Both the position numbers and the translations under genes were made by a program. Under the pieces are notes generated by a model. It saw only the letters and a program-made list of their open reading frames with translations. It did not search any database and was not told where the DNA came from. From Roseovarius autotrophicus (GTDB lineage Bacteria > Pseudomonadota > Alphaproteobacteria > Rhodobacterales > Rhodobacteraceae), in assembly GCF_018069895.1 (NCBI RefSeq), contig NZ_JAGQDH010000016.1, positions 1 to 64,000 on the forward strand: a stretch of 64,000 bases of DNA, read 5' to 3'. Below are positions 32,982 through 41,026 of this stretch, piece after piece; the first letter of the stretch is position 1; every line of letters starts with the position of its first letter.

Positions 32982-33749
32982 TCAGTCAGGGGCCGCAATT
33001 GCGGCCCTGACCGCGCGCACGCGGTCGGCATTGTCGCGGGCGAGCCGGCCGTCAGTGTGCCACAGGCTGTTCTCGAACCCCACGCGTAGCTTGCCGCCCG
33101 CCTGATGCGCGGCCTTGAGGCAGGCGGTCTCGGCGCGGCCAAAGGCGCAGACGGCCCAATCGGCGGGTATGTCGCGGGCGCGCAAGCGGTCGAGGAACGG
33201 CGCGAGGTCGCGCGTGTCGCTTTCCTGCCCGGCGCTGTAGCGGCCAAGCACGAAGATGAGTTGCAGATCGGTCGCTGCCAGCAGGTCGGGCGGCAGGAGC
33301 CGCGCGAGAAGATCGAAATCGTCCGCGTGGTAAAGGATGTGCTGCACCGAGATGCCGCGCGCGGCGCAGGTGGCGTAAAAGGGCGTTGCGGCCTCGGCCT
33401 CGGCGGCCATTTCGCGCAAGGCGACCGAGACCATCGCCGCCCCCGCCTCGAGCGCCACGGCGCGCTGGTGCGGGGGCGCGTAGAGGCCCGCCGCCTCGGT
33501 CGTGATCTGGAGCGTCATGGCGGGCACGGTTTGGCGCAACTCCGCAAGCGCCTCGCGATAGGCCCCGGCGTCGAGCAGGTGTTGACCTTTGGCGTCGCGC
33601 AGATGCAGGTGCAGCCCGTCCGCACCCGCCTCGGCACAGGCGCGGGCGGTCTCGACGATCTCGGGCAGGGTGAGCGGCAGGGCGGGATGATCGGCCCTGG
33701 TACGGCGCGCGCCGGTGGGCGCGACCATCAGACGGGGGAGCGCGGTCAT
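32982..33749 (-). CDS. Beta-keto acid cleavage enzyme (BKACE, DUF849)
   Basis: 255 residues, a TIM-barrel zinc enzyme. Founding member Kce cleaves 3-keto-5-aminohexanoate with acetyl-CoA; the family acts on varied beta-keto acids, giving acetoacetate and a new CoA ester. The metal motif HLHLRDAKG is at about residue 46. The conserved glutamate is in LRVGFENSLW near 225, and QITTEAAG near 80 holds the usual strand. It is slightly short for the family (about 270-310). It is coupled by ATGA overlap to the upstream aminotransferase, which would supply its keto acid. The substrate is unknown. Confidence 0.85.
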   Translation of the reverse strand: MTALPRLMVAPTGARRTRADHPALPLTLPEIVETARACAEAGADGLHLHLRDAKGQHLLDAGAYREALAELRQTVPAMTLQITTEAAGLYAPPHQRAVALEAGAAMVSVALREMAAEAEAATPFYATCAARGISVQHILYHADDFDLLARLLPPDLLAATDLQLIFVLGRYSAGQESDTRDLAPFLDRLRARDIPADWAVCAFGRAETACLKAAHQAGGKLRVGFENSLWHTDGRLARDNADRVRAVRAAIAAPD

Positions 33750-35068
33750 GGCAGGACGGTGCGCAGCGCGGTGGAAAGCTTGTCCACCAACTCGGCGATC
33801 TGGGTGTCGTCGATGATGAAGGGCGGCGCAAGCAGCACATGATCGCCCTGCCGCCCGTCGATGGTGCCGCCCATCGGATAGCAGATCAGCCCGGCCTCGA
33901 AGGCTGCGGCCTTGAGCGCCTTGTTGATGGCGCGCTCGGGGGCGAAGGGCGTCTTGGTGGCGCGGTCCTCGACGATCTCAAGCCCGCGGAACATGCCGCG
34001 CCCGCGAATGTCGCCGATATGGGGGTGCTGGCCAAACGCCTCTTGCAGCGCCGCGTCAAGCCGCGCGCCCATCTTGGCAGCGCGGGCGGTCATGCCTCCG
34101 GCGGTCAGCTTTTCGACCACCACATCGGCGGCGGCGCAGGCGATGGGATGGCCGATATAGGTGTGCCCGTGCTGGAAGAAGCCCGTGCCCTGCTCGATGG
34201 CGGCATAGATCGCGCCCGAGCACAGCATCGCGCCGATGGGCTGATAGCCTGCGCCCAGACCCTTGGCGATGGTGACGATATCGGGGCGCACGCCGTCCTG
34301 TTCGCAGGCGAACAGCGTGCCGGTTCGGCCCATGCCGCACATCACCTCGTCTAGGATCAGCAGGATGCCGTGACGGTCGCAGATCTCGCGGATGTGCCTG
34401 AAATAGCCGGGCACGGGGGGCACCGCGCCCAGGGTCGCGCCGACGACCGGCTCGGCCACGAAGGCGATGACGGTTTCGGGGCCGAGACGGTTAAGTTCCG
34501 CCTCAAGCTCACCCGCCACGCGCAGGCCGTAATCCTCGGGCGATTCGCCGTCCTCGCGCCCGCGATATTCGAAACAGGGCGCGATATGCGAGGTTTCGAC
34601 CATCAGCGGCGCAAACGGCTCTCGCCGCCACAGGTTGCCCCCCGTTCCGAGCGCGCCAAGGGTGTTGCCGTGATAGCTCTGCCGTCGGGCGATGAAACGG
34701 GTGCGGCTGGTCTCGCCCTTCTCAAGAAAATACTGGCGGGCGAGCTTGAGCGCGGCCTCGACCGCCTCGGACCCGCCGGAGACGAAATAGACCCGCTCGA
34801 TCCCCTCGGGTGCATGGGCGATGAGGCGATCGGCGAGGCGCTCGGCCGGCTCGGAGGTGAAGAACCCGGTATGGGCGAAGGCGATCCGGTCGGCCTGATC
34901 CTTGATCGCCTGCGTCACCTCCGGGTCGGAATGGCCAAGGCAGGAGACCGCCGCGCCGCCCGAGCCGTCGAGATACTGCTTGCCGGTTGCGTCGATGATA
35001 TAAGCCCCCTCGCCACGCATGGCGACGGGGGGGTGGGCGCGGGTGTGGCGGGGAAAGACATGGGTCAT
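33746..35068 (-). CDS. Class III PLP aminotransferase paired with BKACE
   Basis: 440 residues from the ATG at 35066-35068; upstream in-frame starts read into the divergent regulator. GGAAVSCLGHSDPEV near residue 32, FVSGGSEAVEAALKLARQYF, RRQSYHGNTLGALG and the PLP-lysine segment TIAKGLGAGYQPIGAML are clear class III landmarks. It belongs to the family group that includes adenosylmethionine-8-amino-7-oxononanoate and beta-amino acid aminotransferases. Co-translation with a BKACE suggests it makes a beta-keto acid from a beta-amino acid. It is the third class III enzyme in the window and distinct from the other two. Confidence 0.88.
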   Translation of the reverse strand: MTHVFPRHTRAHPPVAMRGEGAYIIDATGKQYLDGSGGAAVSCLGHSDPEVTQAIKDQADRIAFAHTGFFTSEPAERLADRLIAHAPEGIERVYFVSGGSEAVEAALKLARQYFLEKGETSRTRFIARRQSYHGNTLGALGTGGNLWRREPFAPLMVETSHIAPCFEYRGREDGESPEDYGLRVAGELEAELNRLGPETVIAFVAEPVVGATLGAVPPVPGYFRHIREICDRHGILLILDEVMCGMGRTGTLFACEQDGVRPDIVTIAKGLGAGYQPIGAMLCSGAIYAAIEQGTGFFQHGHTYIGHPIACAAADVVVEKLTAGGMTARAAKMGARLDAALQEAFGQHPHIGDIRGRGMFRGLEIVEDRATKTPFAPERAINKALKAAAFEAGLICYPMGGTIDGRQGDHVLLAPPFIIDDTQIAELVDKLSTALRTVLP

Positions 35069-35096
35069 GGCGGCGTCCTTTGATGCTTGGCGCCAG

Positions 35097-35153
35097 TGAA
35101 ACAAATCAATCAAGTGTTGACAATAGATGAAACGAATGGAACGACTTGTTTCA
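35097..35153. promoter_or_regulatory. Three TGAAACRA boxes in the divergent aminotransferase-rpiR region
   Basis: TGAAACAA (35097-35104) and TTGTTTCA (35146-35153) are perfect inverted copies, with TGAAACGA (35128-35135) between them. GAAAC/GTTTC sites are typical of RpiR-family regulators. The array covers the likely promoters of both the aminotransferase-BKACE unit and the regulator-transporter unit. Confidence 0.5.
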
Positions 35154-36038
35154 ATGAATATCCGGGGGGACCATCTGGCCGCGTCGTTCGAAGAGCGTAT
35201 GGCCCGCAATTTCGACCGCCTCAGCGACAAGCTGCGGCTGGCGGCAGAGTATGTGGCGGCGCATCCGGTGGATATTGCCACGCGGTCGCTGCGTGTGGTG
35301 GCGCAGGAGAGCGGGCTTGCGCCGGCGACCTTTTCGCGGCTGGCGCGGGGGCTGGACTATGACAGTTTCGAGGAGTTGCGCGAGGCGATGCGCGCCAAGA
35401 TCGGGCGGCGTGTCAACAGTTTCGCCGAACGCGCCGGACGGCTGCAAACGGCGCATGAGGCGGGTGAGACCGGGTTTGTCGAGGCGCATGTGACCGCCTG
35501 TCAGAGCAACCTTCAGACGCTGTTGAGCGATATAGACAGGGCCCTTCTGGAGCGCACGGTGGAGCGGCTCCATGCGGCGCGCAACGTGCTTTTGTTCGGG
35601 GCGCTTGGCTCGACCGGCGTTGTGGAATACCTTTCCTATATGGCGAATTTCTGTTCGGGAAACTGGTCGATGGCTGGGCGCATGGGGGCCTCGCTCGGTG
35701 CGGCGCTGACGGGAATGGACGCGCGCGATGCGCTGGTGATCGTGACCAAGCCGCCCTATGCGACCCGGTCGATCGAAGCGGCGCATATGGGCGCGGCGCA
35801 GGGGGCCTTCGTGGTGGTGATCACCGACAGCCCCGCCTGTCCGGCCCTGTCTTCGGCCTCGGCGGGCTTCGTGCTGCCCACCGACAGCCCGCATTTCTAT
35901 TCGTCCTACGTCACCACGCTGGCCTTCATGGAGGTTCTGGTGGGCATGCTGGTCGGCCGCGCAGGCAGCGTGGCGCGCGCCCGCATCGCGCAGGTCGAGG
36001 AAAGCAGCCGTCGTCTTGGAGAGGTCTGGGACGGCTGA
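35127..36038 (+). CDS. MurR/RpiR-family regulator with SIS domain
   Basis: 303 residues from ATG 35127. Starts at 35136 or 35154 are possible, since none has a clear ribosome site and the first lies within the operator array. The N-terminal RpiR HTH spans roughly 20-95 ([40 protein letters not shown]). The C-terminal SIS domain has [19 protein letters not shown] and [22 protein letters not shown] domains usually bind phosphosugars, but some members sense other ligands. It is followed by the TAXI-TRAP genes and is divergent from aminotransferase-BKACE, so it probably controls the whole locus. Confidence 0.88.
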   Translation: MKRMERLVSMNIRGDHLAASFEERMARNFDRLSDKLRLAAEYVAAHPVDIATRSLRVVAQESGLAPATFSRLARGLDYDSFEELREAMRAKIGRRVNSFAERAGRLQTAHEAGETGFVEAHVTACQSNLQTLLSDIDRALLERTVERLHAARNVLLFGALGSTGVVEYLSYMANFCSGNWSMAGRMGASLGAALTGMDARDALVIVTKPPYATRSIEAAHMGAAQGAFVVVITDSPACPALSSASAGFVLPTDSPHFYSSYVTTLAFMEVLVGMLVGRAGSVARARIAQVEESSRRLGEVWDG

Positions 36039-36072
36039 TATCAACCGCAACAACATCAATCAAAGGGAGAAC

Positions 36073-37047
36073 ATGATGTTTGACAGGTTCAAGTTCACGA
36101 TGACCGGCGCGGCGCTTGTCGCGTTGATGGCCCCGGCCGCCATGGCCGAGGAGTTCATCACCATCGGCACCGGCGGTGTCACCGGGGTCTATTATCCCAC
36201 CGGCGGCGCGATCTGCCGTCTGGTCAACAAGGACCGCAAGACGCACGGCATCCGCTGCTCGGTGGAATCGACCGGCGGCTCGGTCTACAACCTCAAGACC
36301 ATCCGCGCGGGCGAACTGGAATTCGGCGTCGTGCAATCGGACTGGCAGCACCATTCCTTCAACGGCACCTCGGACAATTTCGCCGCTGATGGCCCGTTCG
36401 AGGAGCTGCGCGCGGTGTTCTCGATCCATCCCGAGCCGTTCACCGTGGTGGCGCGCGCCGACAGCGGCATCAAGACCTTTGACGATCTCAAGGGCAAGCG
36501 CGTGAACCTCGGCAATCCCGGCTCGGGCGCGCGCGGCACCTTCGAGGTGGTGATGGAGAAGATGGGCTGGAGCGTCGGCGATTTTGCGCTGGCCGCCGAA
36601 CTGCGCCCCGCCGAGCAGAGCCAGGCGCTGTGCGACAACCAGATCGACGCGATGGTGTTCACCGTGGGCCACCCCTCTGGCACCATTCAGGAGGCCACCA
36701 CCGCCTGTGACAGCATTCTGGTCAACGTGACCGGCCCGGCGATTGAAGAACTGATCGCTGAAAACGCCTATTACCGCAGCGCGACCGTGCCCGGCGGCAT
36801 GTATCGCGGCACCGACGCGGATGTGGCGACCTTTGGTGTCGGCGCGACCTTCGTCACCTCGGCCAATGTCTCGGACGAGGCGGTCTATACGGTGGTCGCG
36901 GCGGTGTTCGACAATTTCGACGATTTCCGCGGGCTGCACCCGGCCTTCGCCAATCTCGACCCCAAGGAAATGGCAAGCGCCGGTCTCTCGGCGCCGCTGC
37001 ATCCTGGCGCGGCGAAGTATTACAAGGAAAAAGGTCTGATCGACTGA
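36073..37047 (+). CDS. TRAP transporter TAXI-family solute-binding protein
   Basis: 324 residues from ATG 36073 (36076 equally possible), after AAAGGGAGA. The signal peptide is [20 protein letters not shown], then PAAMA. The mature start [20 protein letters not shown] is the TAXI signature, followed by [20 protein letters not shown] and [13 protein letters not shown] proteins bind small carboxylates or amino acids in the periplasm and deliver them to a fused TRAP permease, which follows after a hairpin (37064-37087). The ligand is unknown. Context predicts an amino compound. Confidence 0.92.
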   Translation: MMFDRFKFTMTGAALVALMAPAAMAEEFITIGTGGVTGVYYPTGGAICRLVNKDRKTHGIRCSVESTGGSVYNLKTIRAGELEFGVVQSDWQHHSFNGTSDNFAADGPFEELRAVFSIHPEPFTVVARADSGIKTFDDLKGKRVNLGNPGSGARGTFEVVMEKMGWSVGDFALAAELRPAEQSQALCDNQIDAMVFTVGHPSGTIQEATTACDSILVNVTGPAIEELIAENAYYRSATVPGGMYRGTDADVATFGVGATFVTSANVSDEAVYTVVAAVFDNFDDFRGLHPAFANLDPKEMASAGLSAPLHPGAAKYYKEKGLID

Positions 37048-37063
37048 TCGGATCCTGATTCTG

Positions 37064-37087
37064 GCCGGGGCGGCACGTCGCCCCGGC
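37064..37087 (+). terminator. Hairpin between TAXI binding protein and TRAP permease
   Basis: GCCGGGGCG (37064-37072) and CGCCCCGGC (37079-37087) are perfect 9-bp arms with a 6-base loop, followed by TATTCC. This is the same placement as the hairpins after the other binding-protein genes in the window. Confidence 0.6.
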
Positions 37088-37170
37088 TATTCCGGTTTTG
37101 GAGATTTCAGGTAAGCGCATAAGGTTGACAGACTGCGGGACCAACGCGGCGCGACAGGGAGAGTGTGACG

Positions 37171-39795
37171 ATGACCAGCGAGACAAAGGGCAGTGGCCCG
37201 CTGAGCGAGGCCGAACTTCAGGAACTGGTCTCGTCCAGCGATGGCGGCGCACGCAATCCGGCGGGCGCGGTGGGTCTGTTTCTGGCCGCCGTGGCGGTGA
37301 TCTGGTCGCTGTTTCAGATCGCGCTGGCCTCGCCCATATCCAATTACCTGCTGCCGGGCGCGGTGCTGAACAATTCGCGGCAATTCCATCTGGCTTTTGC
37401 GATTTTCCTTGCCTTCATGGCCTATCCGATGTTTCGCAGCAGTCCGCGGTCCTACATCCCGATTTATGACTGGGTGCTGGCGTTGGCCGGCACGTTCATC
37501 GCGCTTTACGGCTATGTGTTCTACGACAAGATCGTGCGCAATGGCGGGCTGGCGGATGACACCGACAAATGGGTGGCGCTGGTGGGGCTCTTGATCCTGT
37601 TCGAAGGCGCGCGGCGCGCGCTCGGGCCTGCCATGGCGCTTATTGCCACGATTTTCCTGGTCTATGTGTTCTTTGGTGCGTCCGACTGGGTGCCCGAGGT
37701 GATCCGCTGGAAGGGTGCAAGCCTGCAAAAGGCCATGAGTCATATGTGGATCACCGCCGAAGGGGTGTTCGGTATCGCGCTGGGCGTCTCGACGCGGTTC
37801 GTGTTCCTTTTCGTGCTCTTTGGTGCGCTATTGGACAAGGCGGGAGCGGGCAATTATTTCATCAAGATGGCGTTCGGCGCGCTGGGCCACCTGCGCGGCG
37901 GGCCGGCCAAGGCGGCGGTGGTCGGTTCTGCCGCCACCGGCCTCATTTCGGGGTCGTCCATTGCCAATGTGGTCACCACCGGCACCTTTACCATTCCGCT
38001 GATGAAGCGGGTGGGGTTCTCCTCGGAAAAGGCGGGGGCGGTCGAGGTGGCTAGCTCTGTCAACGGGCAGATCATGCCCCCCGTCATGGGGGCTGCGGCC
38101 TTCCTGATGGTGGAATATGTGGGGATTTCCTATGTCGAGGTGATCACCCACGCCTTTCTGCCTGCCACGATCAGCTATATCGCGCTGGTCTATATCGTGC
38201 ACCTTGAGGCGGTGAAGCAGAACATGCCGACAATCGGTGACCGGGTGGTGAGCCTTGGCCGCACGATCGGGGGGATGGGCCTGTTCTTCGCCGGGTTCGC
38301 GGCGCTCTGCTACGGGGTGCAATATCCGGTGGGCTGGATCGTGACGGCGGTGCCCGATGGCTCTGGTCTGATTCTTTCGGGACTTCTGGTGCTGGCCTAT
38401 GTCGCGCTCTTGTGGCTGGCGGCGCAGGTGCCGGACCTGGAACCCGACGACCCCAACGCCGAGGAGGTACGCCTGCCGGTTGTGGGCGAGATCTACAAGG
38501 CGGGGCTTTACTATCTGCTGCCCATCGTGGTGCTGGTCTATTTCCTGATGATCGAGCAGAAATCGCCCGGCCTTTCGGCGTTCTGGGCGTCGGCGCTGCT
38601 GTTCGTGATCCTGCTCACGCAGCGCCCGCTCAAGACCATCTTTCGCGGCGAAAGCGACATGGCCAACGCGTTCCGCGCCGGGGTCATGGACCTGTTGACC
38701 GGCCTCATCGCGGGCGCGCGCAACATGATCGGGATCGGTCTTGCCACGGCAACGGCAGGGGTGATCGTGGGCACGGTGACGCTGACCGGCGTCGGGCAGG
38801 TGATGGCCGATCTGGTGGAGTTCCTGTCGGGCGGTAACCTGATCCTGATGCTGATCATGGTGGGGCTTTTGAGCCTTGTGCTGGGCATGGGCCTGCCGAC
38901 CACGGCCAACTATATCGTGGTCTCCTCGCTCATGGCGGGGGTGGTGGTGCAGCTTGGGGCGCAATCGGGGCTGATCGTGCCGCTGATCGCCGTGCATCTT
39001 TTCGTGTTCTATTTCGGGATCATGGCAGATGTGACGCCGCCGGTGGGGCTGGCGAGTTTCGCGGCTTCGGCGGTGTCGGGGGGTGATGCGATCAAGACCG
39101 GGTTCGCCGCGTTCTTCTACAGCCTGAGGACCGTGGCGCTGCCGTTCGTGTTTATCTTCAACACCAACCTGTTGCTGATTGACGTGACGGTGACGCAAGG
39201 GATCATCACCTTCGTGGTGGCGACAATCGCGATCCTTGTCTTTACCGCCGGCACGATGGGCTGGTTCCTCACGAAAAACCGCATCTATGAAAGCGTGGCG
39301 TTGATCCTCGTGGCGTTTGCCTTGTTCCGGCCCGACTATTTCATGAACCGGATCCAGCCGCCGTTCGAGATGGTCGAGCCTGCGCGGCTTGAACAGGCGC
39401 TCGATGCTGCCCATGCGGGGCAGGACCTGCGGATCGTGGTGGCGGGGCCGGATTTCATGACCGGCCGGCTGAGGGAAACCACGCTGGTCCTGCCGGTGAC
39501 GGGCGATGGCAGTGGGGCGAGTCTGTTGCAGGAGTTCGGGCTGACGCTTATCCCTGACGGCGCGCGCACCACGCTGGACGAGCCGATGTTCGGCACGCCC
39601 TTTGCCGAGGTCTTCCAGGGATTTGATTTCTATGGCGACGAGCCGGTGGTCATCACCTCGGTCAAGGCACCGATGGATCAGTGGCCGCAGGAGTTGATGT
39701 TCATTCCCGCCTTCTTGCTGCTGGCGTTCATCGCGCTCTTGCAGCGCGCGCGTATTGGTCGGGAAACCCCAGTGAAGGAAGGAGCCACGGCATGA
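37171..39795 (+). CDS. TRAP transporter fused permease (4TM/12TM, DctQM-type) with C-terminal DUF3394 domain
   Basis: 874 residues from ATG 37171; a GTG two codons upstream is an alternative. It is a TAXI-type TRAP permease in which small and large membrane subunits are one chain. Roughly residues 35-180 hold the 4-TM part; the DctM-like part includes GSAATGLISGSSIANVVTTG, QIMPPVMGAAAFLM and GMGLPTTANYIVVSSLMAGV. The C-terminal 150 residues (RPDYFMNRIQPPFEMVEPA onward) are the DUF3394 tail, ending in a last membrane segment. It is a sodium-driven importer working with the TAXI protein. Its stop overlaps the UspA start. Confidence 0.93.
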   Translation: MTSETKGSGPLSEAELQELVSSSDGGARNPAGAVGLFLAAVAVIWSLFQIALASPISNYLLPGAVLNNSRQFHLAFAIFLAFMAYPMFRSSPRSYIPIYDWVLALAGTFIALYGYVFYDKIVRNGGLADDTDKWVALVGLLILFEGARRALGPAMALIATIFLVYVFFGASDWVPEVIRWKGASLQKAMSHMWITAEGVFGIALGVSTRFVFLFVLFGALLDKAGAGNYFIKMAFGALGHLRGGPAKAAVVGSAATGLISGSSIANVVTTGTFTIPLMKRVGFSSEKAGAVEVASSVNGQIMPPVMGAAAFLMVEYVGISYVEVITHAFLPATISYIALVYIVHLEAVKQNMPTIGDRVVSLGRTIGGMGLFFAGFAALCYGVQYPVGWIVTAVPDGSGLILSGLLVLAYVALLWLAAQVPDLEPDDPNAEEVRLPVVGEIYKAGLYYLLPIVVLVYFLMIEQKSPGLSAFWASALLFVILLTQRPLKTIFRGESDMANAFRAGVMDLLTGLIAGARNMIGIGLATATAGVIVGTVTLTGVGQVMADLVEFLSGGNLILMLIMVGLLSLVLGMGLPTTANYIVVSSLMAGVVVQLGAQSGLIVPLIAVHLFVFYFGIMADVTPPVGLASFAASAVSGGDAIKTGFAAFFYSLRTVALPFVFIFNTNLLLIDVTVTQGIITFVVATIAILVFTAGTMGWFLTKNRIYESVALILVAFALFRPDYFMNRIQPPFEMVEPARLEQALDAAHAGQDLRIVVAGPDFMTGRLRETTLVLPVTGDGSGASLLQEFGLTLIPDGARTTLDEPMFGTPFAEVFQGFDFYGDEPVVITSVKAPMDQWPQELMFIPAFLLLAFIALLQRARIGRETPVKEGATA

Positions 39796-40223
39796 CCGGT
39801 CCTGTTCTCTGTGCCATAGATGTCAGCAACCCGCACCGCGATGACGAGGTCTTGCGCGTGGCGTGGCGGCTGGCCGGACTGGATGGCGCGCAGCTTGATG
39901 TTATCACCGTGGTGCCCGATTACGGGATGAGCGTGGTCGGCAGCTTCTTTGGCGGTGGCCATCACGAGAAACTGGAGGCCGAGGCGCGCCGACTGCTGCA
40001 TGATCTGGTGACCGAGGTGCTGGGCGCCGAGATCAACGAAAAGGTGCGCCACGTCGTGAGCACCGGCAATGCCTATGACGAGATCCTGCGCGTGGCCAAG
40101 GCCGATGGTGCGGGCCTGATCGTGGTCGGCGCGCACAAGCCGGATTTCAGCGACTATCTGCTCGGCCCCAATGCCGCGCGGGTGGTGCGCCACGCCAAAT
40201 GTTCGGTGATGGTGGTGCGGTAG
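39792..40223 (+). CDS. UspA-family universal stress protein of the TRAP operon
   Basis: 143 residues, coupled to the permease by an ATGA overlap. VLCAIDVSN at the start, VGAHKPDFSDYLLGPNAARV, then VRHAKCSVMVVR, form the ATP-binding signature G-x2-G-x9-G(S/T/N). UspA proteins are often the last gene of TRAP operons; TeaD of the Halomonas ectoine transporter is an example that tunes uptake. The same regulatory role is likely here. Confidence 0.9.
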   Translation: MTGPVLCAIDVSNPHRDDEVLRVAWRLAGLDGAQLDVITVVPDYGMSVVGSFFGGGHHEKLEAEARRLLHDLVTEVLGAEINEKVRHVVSTGNAYDEILRVAKADGAGLIVVGAHKPDFSDYLLGPNAARVVRHAKCSVMVVR

Positions 40224-40245
40224 GGGGCCGGTCGCCCGGCCCCTA
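40222..40245. terminator. Bidirectional terminator between uspA and peroxiredoxin
   Basis: GGGGCCGG (40224-40231) and CCGGCCCC (40236-40243) are perfect arms around TCGC, placed between convergent genes with stops 27 bases apart. Confidence 0.65.
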
Positions 40246-40250
40246 TGGCC

Positions 40251-40904
40251 TTATCCCGGCAGTTTCACCTTGCGCAGATAGGGCAGGTCCGCCTCGAAGC
40301 TGCCGAATTTCTGGCGCGCGGCGTCGTCATTCACAGAGGGCGGCACGATCACGTCCTGGCCTATGGTCCAGTCGGCAGGGGTGGCCACGCCGTGTTTCGC
40401 CGTCGTCTGGAGCGCGTCGAGGGCGCGCAGCACCTCGGCAAAATTGCGGCCCACGGTCATCGGGTAGGTCATGCTGAGCTTGAGTTGCTTGTCCGGCCCG
40501 ATGATGAATACGCTACGCACCGTGGCGCTGTCGGCGGGGGTGCGACCGTCGGGCAGATAGGCCTCGGCGGGCAGCATGTCGAAAGCCTTGGAGACGGCCA
40601 GACCGTCATCGGCGATGATCGGGAATTTCGGCGCGGCGCCGCCGACCTTTTCGATATCGGCCTTCCATTTCCTGTGGTCCTCGACGCCATCGACGGAAAC
40701 GCCGATCACCTTGGTGCCGCGTTTCTCCCATTCATCGGCAAGCCGCGCCACGGCGCCGAATTCGGTGGTGCAGACGGGCGTGAAATCCTTGGGATGCGAG
40801 AACAGAATCGCCCAGCTGTCGCCGATCCAGTCGTGCAGGGAAAAGGTGCCGAGATCGGTCTCGACGGTGAGATCGGGGATCGTGTCGTTGATGCGAAGTG
40901 CCAT
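40251..40904 (-). CDS. 1-Cys peroxiredoxin (Prx6 group)
   Basis: 217 residues. The peroxidatic cysteine lies in DFTPVCTTEFGAVARL (about residue 45). The protein has the long C-terminal domain (VATPADWTIGQDVIVPPSVN) typical of the Prx6/1-Cys group, and no second catalytic cysteine is evident. It reduces hydrogen peroxide and alkyl hydroperoxides in the cytoplasm. It is divergent from an aldehyde dehydrogenase across a region with a perfect 14-bp palindrome. Confidence 0.93.
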   Translation of the reverse strand: MALRINDTIPDLTVETDLGTFSLHDWIGDSWAILFSHPKDFTPVCTTEFGAVARLADEWEKRGTKVIGVSVDGVEDHRKWKADIEKVGGAAPKFPIIADDGLAVSKAFDMLPAEAYLPDGRTPADSATVRSVFIIGPDKQLKLSMTYPMTVGRNFAEVLRALDALQTTAKHGVATPADWTIGQDVIVPPSVNDDAARQKFGSFEADLPYLRKVKLPG

Positions 40905-40933
40905 GAAAGCCTCCTTTGAAGATGGGCGCGGGG

Positions 40934-40947
40934 AATTTGATCAAATT
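40934..40947. promoter_or_regulatory. 14-bp palindrome AATTTGATCAAATT between peroxiredoxin and aldehyde dehydrogenase
   Basis: A perfect 14-bp palindrome lies 30 bases upstream of the peroxiredoxin start and 80 upstream of the aldehyde dehydrogenase. Its core TTTGATCAAA is identical to the palindrome upstream of potF at 9763-9772, suggesting a shared regulator. Confidence 0.5.
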
Positions 40948-41026
40948 ATACGCCAGGCCGACTCATCCGGTCTTGCGGCGCGCCCGAACGGCTGACAGAG
41001 TGCCGCCAAATCCACGGAGGTCAACC

